From Cymbomonas tetramitiformis (taxonomy: Eukaryota > Chlorophyta > Pyramimonadophyceae > Pyramimonadales > Pyramimonadaceae): a DNA stretch of 64,000 bases. Shown in pieces: positions 16,924 to 26,738 of the stretch. The notes under the pieces are model-generated. The model saw only the letters and a program-made list of their open reading frames with translations, ran no database searches and was not told the origin of the DNA. The DNA lies in contig LGRX02035459.1 of assembly GCA_001247695.2 (NCBI GenBank), forward strand, positions 62,001-126,000. The letters run 5' to 3'. Both the position numbers and the translations under genes were made by a program. Position 1 is the first letter of the stretch. Every line of letters begins with the position of its first letter.

Positions 16924-19590
16924 CTACGTCACAGAACATGCGCTCCGCTTCCATCTTGCCCACGTGGCCAGGTAAGTGCTCCTCCACGTGTGCACGGATA
17001 GCGGTAACGGCTGGCACACTACTGTAATGGACCTCCAATCCATTTTGGCTAGGCGGTCATGCACACTCGTGGGGGAAGATGCACGCTTGGAGGCGTCCTC
17101 CTCGAACGTCACGCCTTTGTGGCCCCGTACGTCAACAGTCGTGGCTGACGGGGGCACCATCAGAGCCTCGTGTTCAGCTTCTTGAGCATCACTTGTGACG
17201 GTCGCATAGCTCGCGGGGGTATTAGGTGGTTGTTCTGGCCGTGAGTGCGCTCGTCCGTCAGCGGCTTCAAGTGCGGCCTGCACCACTATCTTGCTCTCCG
17301 CCACTTGTTGCTCCAGCAGTCGTTGATCTCGAGCTGCTTGGTCAAGTTGCTGGCGTTGCTCTTCCGCGGCGCGCTGCATTTCTCGAAGTTGTTGGTGATG
17401 ACGTGCAGCTTCCTCCGCCTGCGATGCTACAGCTTGCTCATGCTGATGTGAGACAACGTCCGCGGCATGCTGCATGCGCGCTATCTGCTCCTCAGCCGAT
17501 TCGAGAGCGGCCCGTCGCGCTTCATGGCACACCTTGGTGCGGAGCTCCTGCTGCATCCGGGTTGCTTCCTCCACGGCATTGTGCATGTCCATGCGCAACG
17601 CTGTGAGCTGCGCTTGGTGCGCAGTGGCCGCATCTAACGCGACTCGTTCGGACTCCTCTTGCAGCTCTCGTAGTTGCCGCTCGTGTCGCGTGACTTGAGC
17701 TTGGCGCCGCCGTTGGCGTCCACCCTTTTGCCGAGAGCTCCTAGATGAAGAGGTGTGCGAGGCGTCAGAGGAGAGCGCTTCAGTAGAAGATGTTTGACAC
17801 GATGAAAGTGTGGACTTCTCCTCACTGGACGTAGAGGTGGAGTCGTACATCAGTTTACCTTCGTCACTGCGACGTCGAGCCTTGGCGAGCTTGCGCTTGG
17901 CCAACTTCTGCCGCTTCCGCTCCTGCTTCGCCACCTCCTTCTTGTGGGCTAACTCCGTCAAAGCCTGGACACGTACAGCACGTTCTCGTTGTGTGGGTCG
18001 TGGGGCGGATGAAGCTTTTGATCGAGGTGGTTGTGGGGCGGAGTCAGCGGAATGAACGTCTTCCTCATCGATCGTGGAGTCATCTTCAGACGACAAGACG
18101 CCATAGGGGTTGCGGCTAGTTACAGATTGTACGCCATGCTGTTGAACACTTGCTCCCAAAGTGGTTGTACGCCTTAGAGTCTTTATCACCTCCTCGACGC
18201 TCACTCCCAACCGCACCAGCCTTGCAGGCCGGTTGGCTGGGATGGTCGTGACGAGTGGTCGTGCAGAGTGGAGGTGATGATAATGGTGGCTTGCTGAGGT
18301 AACATGCGACAGAAGGAGTCCACGAGATGGGATCACGCGTTGCTCTCCACTCTTCGTTCTCAGCTGCACCTCCCATGTGATTGCAGCAATGGAGTCTTCT
18401 TGGCCACACAGGCGGCGAAGATGTCTACGCAAGGTCGCCCATTGCTTCGGGGTCACGTCAGGCGTGTCCGTCAGAGCTGACCACTCGTGGAGGACTTCGC
18501 GCTTCACATGTTGTTCACGCTGGACCGCAAAGGTGGTGCACTTGGAAGCGAAGTCCACGGTAGCCTTCCACGCTTTCATACACTTCCTCACGTAGAACTC
18601 GGACCGGGCGATGTTGCACACCGTGATTTCGAGGGTGATCTCTTTTACACGACGTTGTTCTTCTCGCCATGCACTCAAGAGCCGGGACGCCAATCGTGAA
18701 CTTGCGTGTCCAGCAAAATCTTGCTTTTTGCGTTGGACCTGATTCTTGCGGTGAGCTCGCTCGTGCCATGCTGTAAGGGAAACACGCATGCGTGCGAGAC
18801 GGGCACGTAGGCGCCATGTCGTAAGCGCAGATGAAACACGCCCGCTGAGCACTCGTGCTGTCCAAGTACTCCACCAATTACGCAATGCACATACCGCTAG
18901 AATATCCACTGCTACCGCTTGGCGTGCCAGCCTGACGCTCCACTCGTTCACGCTTGACAAACCGCGCTCGCCACTTGGAGGTGCACTTTCACGCCTAGGC
19001 GTAAATATGTCGCTCTCATGGGTTAGGTCTCCAACGTGATGCTCTGGTGCCAAAGGCAAATGGTCAAATACAGCTTCGCTATGAGGAGATGATCTCAAAT
19101 TATGAGCGGTGGCTATAGCGACCGTGTTGAGCTCCTCGAGAGCTGGTTGGCTACGTTGTAGACCCGAGGCACCTGCACTCCCTGCACGCTGCTGGGGTGT
19201 AGAGTAGCACTCAAACGTACGTACAATGGAAGATACCAGCCCAGGAGAGTCACGCGAGCCGTCGGGGAAATTCGTGGGCGTGGCAGGCAGCGATGCTTGG
19301 GTGCGACTTTCCTCTTGAGGTAGAGGCGCGCTCGCCAAAAGCGCGTATTCGCCCTCCAGAGAACGTTGTACTGCTCCCCCCCCCCTGCTGCCCCGCCGCG
19401 CCCCGGCTGGCGCCTCCCATTCCGGGACAAAGTACGGGGTGGGCTCCAAAGCCCCAAGCTCCCCCAATCCCCGGTGCTCAAACACCCGGGCCGAGCTGGA
19501 GAGCCCGGAGGGCCCAGAAGCAGCACCCGCCACCCCCGAGCGCCGCTGAGGCGGAATATACAGCGAAGAAGCCCGCCGTGAAGAGGACAT
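16924..19590 (-). CDS. 888-residue W-repeat and coiled-coil protein (ORF of element C or a host gene)
   Basis: Starts at ATG 19590 (MSSSRRASSLYIPPQRRSG) and ends at a UAG at 16924, ten bases from the edge of element A. Residues about 1-200 are Pro/Ser/Gly-rich. Residues about 235-370 contain a run of Trp-centred helical segments (NWWSTW, LTTWRLRARL, LTAWHERA, LSAWREE, MKAWKA, LHEWSAL) reminiscent of Sfi1-type centrin-binding repeats. Residues about 555-800 are a highly charged, Gln/Glu/Arg-rich coiled coil. The C-terminus has another W motif. The primer binding site and LTR edge upstream (20826-20838) suggest it is the Gag-like first ORF of an LTR element, with a 1.2-kb leader. A host cytoskeletal protein is the alternative. 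No catalytic motif is present. Confidence 0.55.
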   Translation of the reverse strand: MSSSRRASSLYIPPQRRSGVAGAASGPSGLSSSARVFEHRGLGELGALEPTPYFVPEWEAPAGARRGSRGGGAVQRSLEGEYALLASAPLPQEESRTQASLPATPTNFPDGSRDSPGLVSSIVRTFECYSTPQQRAGSAGASGLQRSQPALEELNTVAIATAHNLRSSPHSEAVFDHLPLAPEHHVGDLTHESDIFTPRRESAPPSGERGLSSVNEWSVRLARQAVAVDILAVCALRNWWSTWTARVLSGRVSSALTTWRLRARLARMRVSLTAWHERAHRKNQVQRKKQDFAGHASSRLASRLLSAWREEQRRVKEITLEITVCNIARSEFYVRKCMKAWKATVDFASKCTTFAVQREQHVKREVLHEWSALTDTPDVTPKQWATLRRHLRRLCGQEDSIAAITWEVQLRTKSGEQRVIPSRGLLLSHVTSASHHYHHLHSARPLVTTIPANRPARLVRLGVSVEEVIKTLRRTTTLGASVQQHGVQSVTSRNPYGVLSSEDDSTIDEEDVHSADSAPQPPRSKASSAPRPTQRERAVRVQALTELAHKKEVAKQERKRQKLAKRKLAKARRRSDEGKLMYDSTSTSSEEKSTLSSCQTSSTEALSSDASHTSSSRSSRQKGGRQRRRQAQVTRHERQLRELQEESERVALDAATAHQAQLTALRMDMHNAVEEATRMQQELRTKVCHEARRAALESAEEQIARMQHAADVVSHQHEQAVASQAEEAARHHQQLREMQRAAEEQRQQLDQAARDQRLLEQQVAESKIVVQAALEAADGRAHSRPEQPPNTPASYATVTSDAQEAEHEALMVPPSATTVDVRGHKGVTFEEDASKRASSPTSVHDRLAKMDWRSITVVCQPLPLSVHTWRSTYLATWARWKRSACSVT

Positions 19591-20825
19591 TGAAAAAGTT
19601 GCTTAAGCTGGTGGAGAAACGCAGCAATCTGATTCCGAAAAATCTGCCAGCGCTTCCGCCGTACAGGCGTATAGTGTTAAGAGCGAAGACGCAGAAGCCC
19701 AACAGCAAATAAGCGCTGTTACCAAATCCCAATTGAAGTTTCCCAGCGAACTCGAAAACAAATTGAGCAAAATTGGGCAACGATCGGCCCACGGAAGTCA
19801 AAGTAACGCTGCTGCGCGATACCACTCAGGGTCAGCCACTGTTAAGAACGCTAGCAGAGCTCAAGGGCAAAGAAAGCAAGTCGCATCTGCCCATTCAGAG
19901 AACATTTTCGAATTCCACAGCATAAATTCGTGTAATTCCACTCAGTCGCAAAGACACTCGACGAAGAACACGCACGCCAGCGGAAAAGCGCTAATTCGAA
20001 GTCGCATCACGCCAATCTCGAGCCAAAGAGGAACGCTGCGCACACATTCCAATTGCAGAGTGGAGAGTAGACGAAGATCTCGCGGAAAACACTGACCAAT
20101 TGGCACAATTCCCGAGAAGAATTAACGGCGCAAAACCGTTAGCGAGCAAGAAAAACGACGAGTCGTCGACCAGCGCGTCAGAGTGCGAACACAGGGCCAG
20201 CAGCCAGAAGCACAATTTCGACCATTCCCAAACTCGAATTTAAGCAGCACTTGCAAAAATTGCCATAATTTGTAAAGGTAATTTGCGAGTCCCAGGCGCA
20301 GAGCGAACGCCAGACGAAAGATAGCTCTGGGCTACTTTATTTGTGGCACACCGTGCCACACTTGGACCTCTCCCATGGCGAGCTGAAATTTACCATCACA
20401 GATCACCGCGCGAAGAAGGTATACGCTGCATCTGACAATTTTAAGAATCTTTGTTGCTGAGGAACAAACGCCATTGCGAACATTCGAGTGAAGAACTGCG
20501 TGCGCACTAGGCACTCACAACAGCCAAGACTGTAAAGCACGCGCAGCTGCACGAAGAAACCATTACGAAGCAACTCGCGAAGAAAGATTACGTTCTCACA
20601 AGTAATTCGAAGAACAATTCTCGACAGCGCCACAAGTCATCTCGCCGAAGGAAGTCGCAAACGACGTTTTGGCCAGTGTTGACCCCGGGGTTATGTAACA
20701 CGCCAGCAACACGAGAGCTCAAATTCCATTCGAAAAACCGAGGCACATGTAAATTCGCCGGAAAACTTACAATTCCAAAGCAGAAAAATATTGCGGAAGC
20801 GGTGGCGGTGGTGGTGCGTAGCACA
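19591..20825 (-). other. Leader of element C, no gene seen
   Basis: About 1.2 kb between the primer binding site at 20826 and the ORF start at 19590. Stop codons are frequent in all frames on the minus strand apart from short shadows. GAA/CGAATT-rich words recur, but I see no clear repeat. Confidence 0.4.
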
Positions 20826-20834
20826 CTGATACCA
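20826..20834 (-). promoter_or_regulatory. Primer binding site, initiator-Met tRNA type
   Basis: The minus strand reads TGGTATCAG, the first nine bases of the usual initiator tRNA-Met primer binding site, then diverges. It lies three bases from a TGT...ACA-type edge at 20838, the normal geometry of an LTR followed by its PBS. This is the main reason to treat the 888-residue ORF as retroelement-borne. Confidence 0.55.
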
Positions 20835-20837
20835 TTT

Positions 20838-21290
20838 TGTAGGAGGCAGTACTAAACCTTCTACTTGACAGTGACTGTGAAACTACTGATGGATCATATA
20901 TAGTGCAAGGTTCTATATTATGCACTATATAAGACTAATCAAGCTATGTCGATTCTTAGGAACTATGTCCAGACTCATTGCATATATTTGCAGTAAGAAT
21001 TAGGTATTATATTGACTTTTTGCCATGCGGCTGTTTTTACTCTAGAAATCTCAACTGTTTCTTTGGCCTTGGCCATTACTTATTCACTCAGCTCTCTGAG
21101 GTAATCCTAGTCAGCATGGCCAAGTCTCATCAACCTATCATATGCTTGTACTACATTATCATGCAGTATGATGTGCCAGTATTCTACATGTCACATTATT
21201 ACACAGTACAGTGGTACTGTGTACTCCCATATAAGGGGGGTCTCTTCCTCAACAGGGGTCTCGGGCGCTAATGCTGTAAGGCGCGTATGA
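20838..21290 (-). repeat. Probable LTR of element C (outer end uncertain)
   Basis: Begins on the plus strand with TGTAGG next to the primer binding site. The region contains a short inverted pair around TATATAGTGCAAG...TGCACTATATA (20896-20932) and TATA-like stretches. No second copy lies in the window, so the outer end is not fixed; GTATGACA-type words near 21285-21345 may lie close to it. Confidence 0.35.
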
Positions 21291-21398
21291 CACTTCTGGC
21301 ATGTATGACATTACTGAGTCATCCGCGCATGACACCGTGTGTTGTCCTAGCACACGGAAGGCCACGTCAGTATTTATACTCAGCATGGCCACTGCACG

Positions 21399-21412
21399 CC
21401 CTACAAATTTAG
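21399..21412 (+). repeat. TE1 left terminal inverted repeat
   Basis: CCCTACAAATTTAG, preceded by the target duplication ACG at 21396-21398. Identical to the complement of 33530-33543. Confidence 0.93.
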
Positions 21413-21423
21413 GAATCGTAGGT

Positions 21424-21560
21424 AGGGCCATGTTTACCTTGTATCTACCTTGTGTCTGGATGGCCAAAAACCACGACCAGACATGGCCATGTTTAGTCAG
21501 TTTTTCCGCGGCGCAACACCACCCAAGTAGGGCCATGTTTGGTCGTGGTTTTTGGCCTTA
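21424..21560. repeat. TE1 left subterminal inverted repeat
   Basis: GGCCAAAAACCACGACCA near 21462 is matched by its complement near 21540, flanking a CATGGCCATG core at 21482. Together with AGTAGGGCCATG words, this is the innermost part of the left end. Confidence 0.7.
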
Positions 21561-21589
21561 CTTACCCCTTACTTACCTTGTACCTACCC

Positions 21590-21975
21590 AATGTCTAACG
21601 CACCATACGTACGCCCGTGAATGCATGAATCACTTAGACATTGGGTAGATACAAGGTAAGTATGGCAATGTCTATACATAAATAAGGGTAAGTAGGGCCC
21701 TACCTATCATGTATCTATACTCAAGTACTGGGTAAGTATGGCCATGTCTATACATAAACAAGGGTAAGTAGGGCCCTACCTATCATGTATCTGTACTCAA
21801 GTACAGGGTAAGTATGGCCATGTCTATACATAAACAAGGGTAAGTAGGGCCCTACCTATCATGTATCCATGCTCAAGTACAGGGTAAGTATGACCATGTT
21901 TATACATAAACAAGGGTAAGTAGGATCCTACCTATCATGTATCCATGCTCAAGTACAGGGTAAGTATGGCAATGT
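21590..21975. repeat. TE1 left subterminal array, 76-bp unit
   Basis: About five copies with a strict 76-bp period (TGTCTATACATAAA at 21669, 21745, 21821, 21897). Each unit holds two GGCC-centred palindromes: GTAGGGCCCTAC and CATGGCCATG or a one-base variant. Each also holds GTAAGT twice, a consensus 5' splice donor. The same unit recurs at about 26505-26650 and 32455-32720. Confidence 0.9.
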
Positions 21976-22022
21976 TTGAATGATTTTTCAATTAAAAATA
22001 TTTACTGAAAGTGTACATTTTT

Positions 22023-24206
22023 CTATTTTTTGCTCCTCTTGCTCCCTTTCCCTGCAGGACTGTCTACTTTTCTCTTATTTTTGCCTTTTGCAGAAGGAGA
22101 AGGAGGCTCTTCCTCCTCGTCCTCCTCCTCCTCCTCATCCTCCTTCTCGGGCGCATGTGCCGTCTCGGGCGCCGTTTCGTCCTCATCCTCCTCGGCATCC
22201 TCCTCATCCTCCGCGGAGGTTCCCGCCGGTTTAGGCACTTTCAGCCCGTCGGGTTTCCCGGAGTGGTAGTACAACAACTCCTTTCCGTCGTCGTACCTTT
22301 GTGTTGCGTGCTCCCATGGCACGCAACACAAGAGGCTCCCCGTAGCGAACCTCCCCTTGAGGAAGTCATCGAGGTGCCTCTTGAGCTCTGCCTTCTCAGG
22401 CACTTTTTCCTCCACCTGTCCGAACAGGTAGAGTAGTGCTTTTTTGACCCGGTTCTGGTGGACCGGGTCGTACAGAGTCCAATGGAACTCCGTGATCTGC
22501 AAGCACACGCGTAAGTTAGTTCGAAGTGTAAACATGGCCGAATATGGCCATGTTTAAGCGGTTTCGTAGGAAAACATTGCAGGTAGGGCCATGTTCGGGT
22601 CTTACCTTGATGCACAGCTGGTCGCTGGGGAGCCCCCCCGCCACCTGGTGCCCAAAGTGCCATGCCGGCTTCTTGGGCACCGTCTCCACCACCACCCCGC
22701 AGAGCAGGGGGGTGTGGACCTGCGGGGTGAGGTCGTCCTTGTACCAAGAGGTGGGAACATCGGGTGTCCCCGCCTCCCACCTCTTCTCCTCATCCTCCAC
22801 CTCGTGGTCCTTGCTAGCCATGAGCAAGGCGTGGTCGCCGACCTTGAGGCGGCCGTGCTCAAGCACCTCCTGTTCGGCCGCCCGCTTTCGGGCTTCGGCC
22901 ACCTTGAGCCCTTGGCGCTTGGGCGCCATGGGCTCCTTGCCCTTGCCCGCCATGGCCTCCTTGCCCTTGGGCTCGGCCTTCTCCTTGCCCTTGGGCTCGG
23001 CCTTCCCCTTGCCCCTGGCCTCCTCCTCCTCCTCCTCCTCCTTGGCGTCGAAAAGATCCCGCAGGATTGCCTTCCGATCCTCTGCTGCCACGACCAACAC
23101 TAAGTTAGTTTCAAAGTACTGGCAAGTTATATCTATGCAAACATGGCCATGTTTGCACAGGTAGTGTGTGAACATGGCCTTACTTGCATAGTACTTCTGT
23201 ACTAAACGGTGCGAACAGGGCCTTACTTGCACATAAGAAACGAAAAACTTATCACAAAACTTATTTCAAGCAAAGAACGCACCTTCCGTTGGGACGTCGC
23301 CGTTCAGGGTCAAACCCGCAGCCTCCACCCCGGCCTTGATCTCGGCCGTTGTGGGTTGGGCTTTCTTTTGGGAAAACACCTCCACGTTGGCGGTGGTGTA
23401 TGCATGCCCGGGTATGTTGCATACCCAGACATGCACCTCCCCCGCCTTGAGGCGCCACCTCCCCCACTTGTGGCGGCGCCTCAAATTTTGCATCAAGGTG
23501 GACAACTTCATATGCTGGTTGTCCCCCCTTGAGCCCAACGTGGCGGTGAGGGGCATTAGTTCCGCCATTCGACGGCGGAACCTATCCCTAGCCAGGGTCT
23601 GTTTATCCAGACCCTGGAAGGGATTTACATGCCCCTTCACCACCATATCGTCTGTGAAATCAAACACAAACACCCCACACGTTAGCATCTGAACTTCCTG
23701 CGACAGGACAACATAAAACACAAGCAGGACACTACCCAAACATTGCCCTATTTACGCAGTGTACACCCCCTACCTACAACTGGAAGGTGGGCGAACAGGG
23801 CTGTGTTCGTGCAATGTTCTAACACCCTAGCAAGTGTTTTTCAAGCAGGATTTCGGCTGGGTTACTCACGGAAGACGTCTCTCCTGTGTTTCGCCGCCTC
23901 CTTCCCCTCCTTTTCTTGCGCTTTCTGAAGATTTTTAACTGAATCCCCTGTGGACTTCACCTTGGCCATCGCAAGGGCGAAGCGGTCAAGCCCACTCCCC
24001 TTCTTGCTTTCGGCCCCCGGATCCGGATCCTCCTCCTCCTTCTCCTCCTCCTCGTCCGTGTCCTCGGAGCCACCGCTCTCGGAGTCGGACGCATTTAAAA
24101 GCGCATACTTGCGCTTGTATTGCCGGTACTTTTCCTTGTCCGCGAGCTTGCCCATTTTCACGCGGGCATGTTTAAATTGGTCGTACGATAACATACCGCT
24201 CGGCAT
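22023..24206 (-). CDS. TE1 second protein (TnpA-like candidate), four exons
   Basis: Exons 24206-23870, 23651-23283, 23081-22606 and 22496-22023 join in phase (1, 1, 0) at GT-AG sites to give about 551 residues. The ATG reads MPSGMLSYDQFKHARVKMG. Exon 1 has an acidic Ser/Asp/Glu tract. Exon 2 is more globular (GRWRLKAGEVHVWVCNIPGH). Exon 3 has Lys/Gly/Glu repeats of the KGKEP type and then VGDHALLMASKDHEV. Exon 4 ends in long Glu/Asp runs and a Lys-rich tail resembling a nuclear signal. In plant CACTA elements the second protein binds subterminal repeats; this gene's position fits that role, but I see no named DNA-binding domain. Each of its three introns contains GGCC-centred motifs. Confidence 0.75.
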
Positions 24207-25206
24207 TTTTCAAATCACTTACGTTTCTAGGGAGGGAGGTGGTGCTTCGCAGGCAGCAGTAACGGTAGCCTTAAAACGGTATCGCTCGCTTTAATAAACC
24301 GTTTTGACTTCCTGCAAGGTAAAGCACCACCTCCCTCCCTATCCGTTACAGTACGCCGCCTGCGTTTCCGTGGATCGATGAGAAGGGGAAGGGAAGCGGG
24401 ATTCGCGGTCACTCGAGGTCAACGCATTTCGTATTCGCATCGGACGCCCCAATTTGAAATTACTTTGGCACTTTCGATCGCCAGGCGTTGGATTCGTCGA
24501 TCAGTCGGATTCGAATCGCGCCGCGCGCATGACCATGCCCCAGGGCAACGCAAGTTTCCGTCGTCTTCCTGTTTTGTTTTTTGTTCTCGCAAGTTGAAGT
24601 TCCACATAATAAAGGCCTTTTTTCCAAAGGCCTTTACAACCTTTCAACAAACCGTTTTCACCATTGTAGTCTGCGCCCAAGCCCCTTCTTTTGAGCTCAA
24701 CTTTGTTTTTCACCAAAATGACCGATTTTTTTGGCACGCCCGCCTGCACCCTAAGGTATGGTCTAGACATGGCCATGTTTGGATCGTTTCCCCATTGGGT
24801 TTTGCATTTGGGGCATTGATTTGGGCTATGTGCGCCGCGGAAGATGTCTACCTTGTGTTCGCGTGAATGCTGTTCGAACCGGGCCATACCAGGGCAATTC
24901 TACTCAGGTACAAGGTAAACATCTTCCGCGGCGCAACACAAGGTGTTTTACCTTGTTTTACTGCCAACATTGCCCAAAAATGGCCAAGTTTGCCACGTGT
25001 TTTTGGACATTGATCAAACATGGTCCGTTTTATGTACGTCTTGGCCCAATGTTGGCAGTAAAACAAGGTAAAACATGTGCTACCAAGGCCGTGTTTCACC
25101 ATCTCGGCTGTTGAAACTGCTTAGATAGGGCCATGTTTACACCATACTTATGATGGTACAGCAGGTTACGTACGTGGGCAAAAGCGGTTTGCAGGCACAA
25201 TAGGCG
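24207..25206. promoter_or_regulatory. TE1 divergent intergenic region with three nested inverted repeats
   Basis: Between the two divergent genes. Arms: AGGGAGGGAGGTGGTGCTT at 24228 with its complement near 24324-24343; CGCGGAAGATG...ACCTTGT near 24836 with its complement near 24922; CCTTGTTTTACTGCCAACATTG at about 24950 with its complement at about 25049. CATGGCCATG also occurs at 24768, and AGGGCCATG at 25128. It probably acts as a bidirectional promoter and transposase-binding centre (inference). Confidence 0.6.
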
Positions 25207-25520
25207 ATGACATCCCGCGCACAGAGATTGGCGCAAGGTGGGATTCCGGAGGAGAGACGGAGGGTCAATCCCGCGAAAAGAGCCACTGTTGCATATCGCT
25301 TGCCAAATTCTCCGGGTGAGGGCGATGGGTTGACGACGCCGCCGCGTGCGGACGATGCCTCCAAGAGGCAACGTGTCCTCGAATGGGATGCCAATCCCAC
25401 GAATGGGTTTATAGATTTAGTTGAGGAACTCTTTTGGGATGGAATCATTCTGACGGAAGAATACGACAATCATCCGGCACGCGCCACCTTCACTGACATT
25501 GAACGCGACGGCATGACCGG
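25207..25520 (+). CDS. Possible first exon of the TE1 transposase gene
   Basis: ATG 25207 opens a 105-residue frame (MTSRAQRLAQGG..., later GFIDLVEELFWDGI), compositionally protein-like and followed by GTAGGG at 25521, a possible donor. I could not find an acceptor that joins it in phase with the acidic exon downstream, because the tandem repeat intervenes. It may be an exon, a separate small ORF or a remnant. Confidence 0.35.
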
Positions 25521-26150
25521 GTAGGGCCCTACCTGCCTTGCTCTCGGGACGAACCCGGGGCGAGCATTGCCCTACCTGCAATGGGAAGGGGCCAAGTATG
25601 GCCGTGTTTTGACGTGTTCGCTGTAGGTCGAACCGAAAAGCACGGAAATTCCTGCCACATGCGACCTTGTGCGCCGGAGGCCCTGGCCAAATTTTTGCTT
25701 TCCCTACCTCGCCTGTGTGATGTTAAACTTTCATTGTGGTTCGTCGACTAAGGGGTGCTGCGGCACGATTACGGTACGGGTAGGGCCCTACCTGCCTTGC
25801 TCTCGGGACGAACCCGGGGCGAGCATTGCCCTACCTGCAATGGGAAGGGGTCAGGTATGGCCATGTTTGGCCGTGTTCGCTGTAGGTCGGACCGAAAAGC
25901 ACGGAAATTCCTGCTACATGCGACCTTGTGCGCCGGAGGCCCTGGCCAAATTTTTGCTTTCCCTACCTCGCCTGTGTGATGTTAAACTTTCATTGTGGTT
26001 CGTCGACTAAGGGGTGCTGCGGCACGATTACGGTACGGGTAGGGCCCTACCTGCCTTGCTCTCGGGACGAACCCGGGGCGAGCATTGCCCTACCTGCAAT
26101 GGGAAGGGGTCAGGTATGGCCATGTTTGGCCGTGTTCGCTGTAGGTCGGA
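25521..26150. repeat. TE1 internal tandem repeat, 259-bp period
   Basis: About 2.4 near-identical copies starting at about 25523, 25782 and 26041 (GTAGGGCCCTACCTGCC...). Each carries GTAGGGCCCTAC and ATGGCCATG palindromes. The near-identity of the copies implies recent amplification. It probably lies in an intron or 5' region of the transposase gene. Confidence 0.88.
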
Positions 26151-26173
26151 CCCCCATGCCGAAGACATTGCAG

Positions 26174-26466
26174 CCACAGCTATTACTTCGCCCCCATGTA
26201 CCCATACACCCAACTCCGAAGCCAACTCCGACCGCCGCGACATGGACTCAGACGACTCCATGCTGCCAGGTCAGCGTTCAAACAAGGACTCGGACGACTC
26301 CTCGTTGCCAGGCTTGCTTTCAAGCACTGACTCCGACAACTCCTCCTTGCCAAGCCAGCGCTCAGACACGGACTCGGACGACTCATCGTTGCCAGACCTG
26401 CATTCAGGCAGTGACTCGGACGATTTCTCGTTGGCAAGCCAACTTTCGGATCCAAGGTGGCATTCC
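26174..26466 (+). CDS. Possible acidic exon with DSDDSSLP repeats
   Basis: An open segment between a CAG at 26171-26173 and possible donors at 26457 or 26467 encodes about five imperfect repeats of D-S-D-D/N-S-S-L-P followed by G/S-x-x-S. Acidic Ser repeats of this kind are common in the N-terminal parts of CACTA transposases. The donor at 26457 is in phase with an acceptor at 26710, so it may join the main transposase gene. The exon start is not proven. Confidence 0.45.
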
Positions 26467-26504
26467 GTAAGCTTGATTGCGTGCTGCATTATGCAAGGAC
26501 ATGT

Positions 26505-26650
26505 TTATACATAAACAAGGGTAAGTAGGGCCTTATCTACCATGTGTCTATACTCAAGTACTGATCAAGCATGGCCATGTGTATACATTAACAAGGGTAA
26601 ATAGGGCCCTACCTATCATGTATCTATGCTCAAGTCCTGATCAGACATGT
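26505..26650. repeat. Internal copies of the TE1 76-bp subterminal unit
   Basis: Two copies (TATACATAAACAAGGGTAAGTAGGGCC at about 26507 and a variant at about 26582) sit inside the element, between the acidic exon and the main transposase exons, the same unit as at both termini. Confidence 0.85.
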
Positions 26651-26738
26651 CCATTGCTGAAACGATGTGGGCATGGCCCTACTCACACATTTCTGATTCT
26701 TTTGCAACAGGCAACGCAATGTCACCATCCATTCCTTC

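Noticed and set aside
21590..21975. Regular 76-bp direct repeats resembling a CRISPR array
   Set aside because: There are no unique spacers, the unit repeats end to end, it lies inside a eukaryotic transposon with TIRs, and no cas gene is present.
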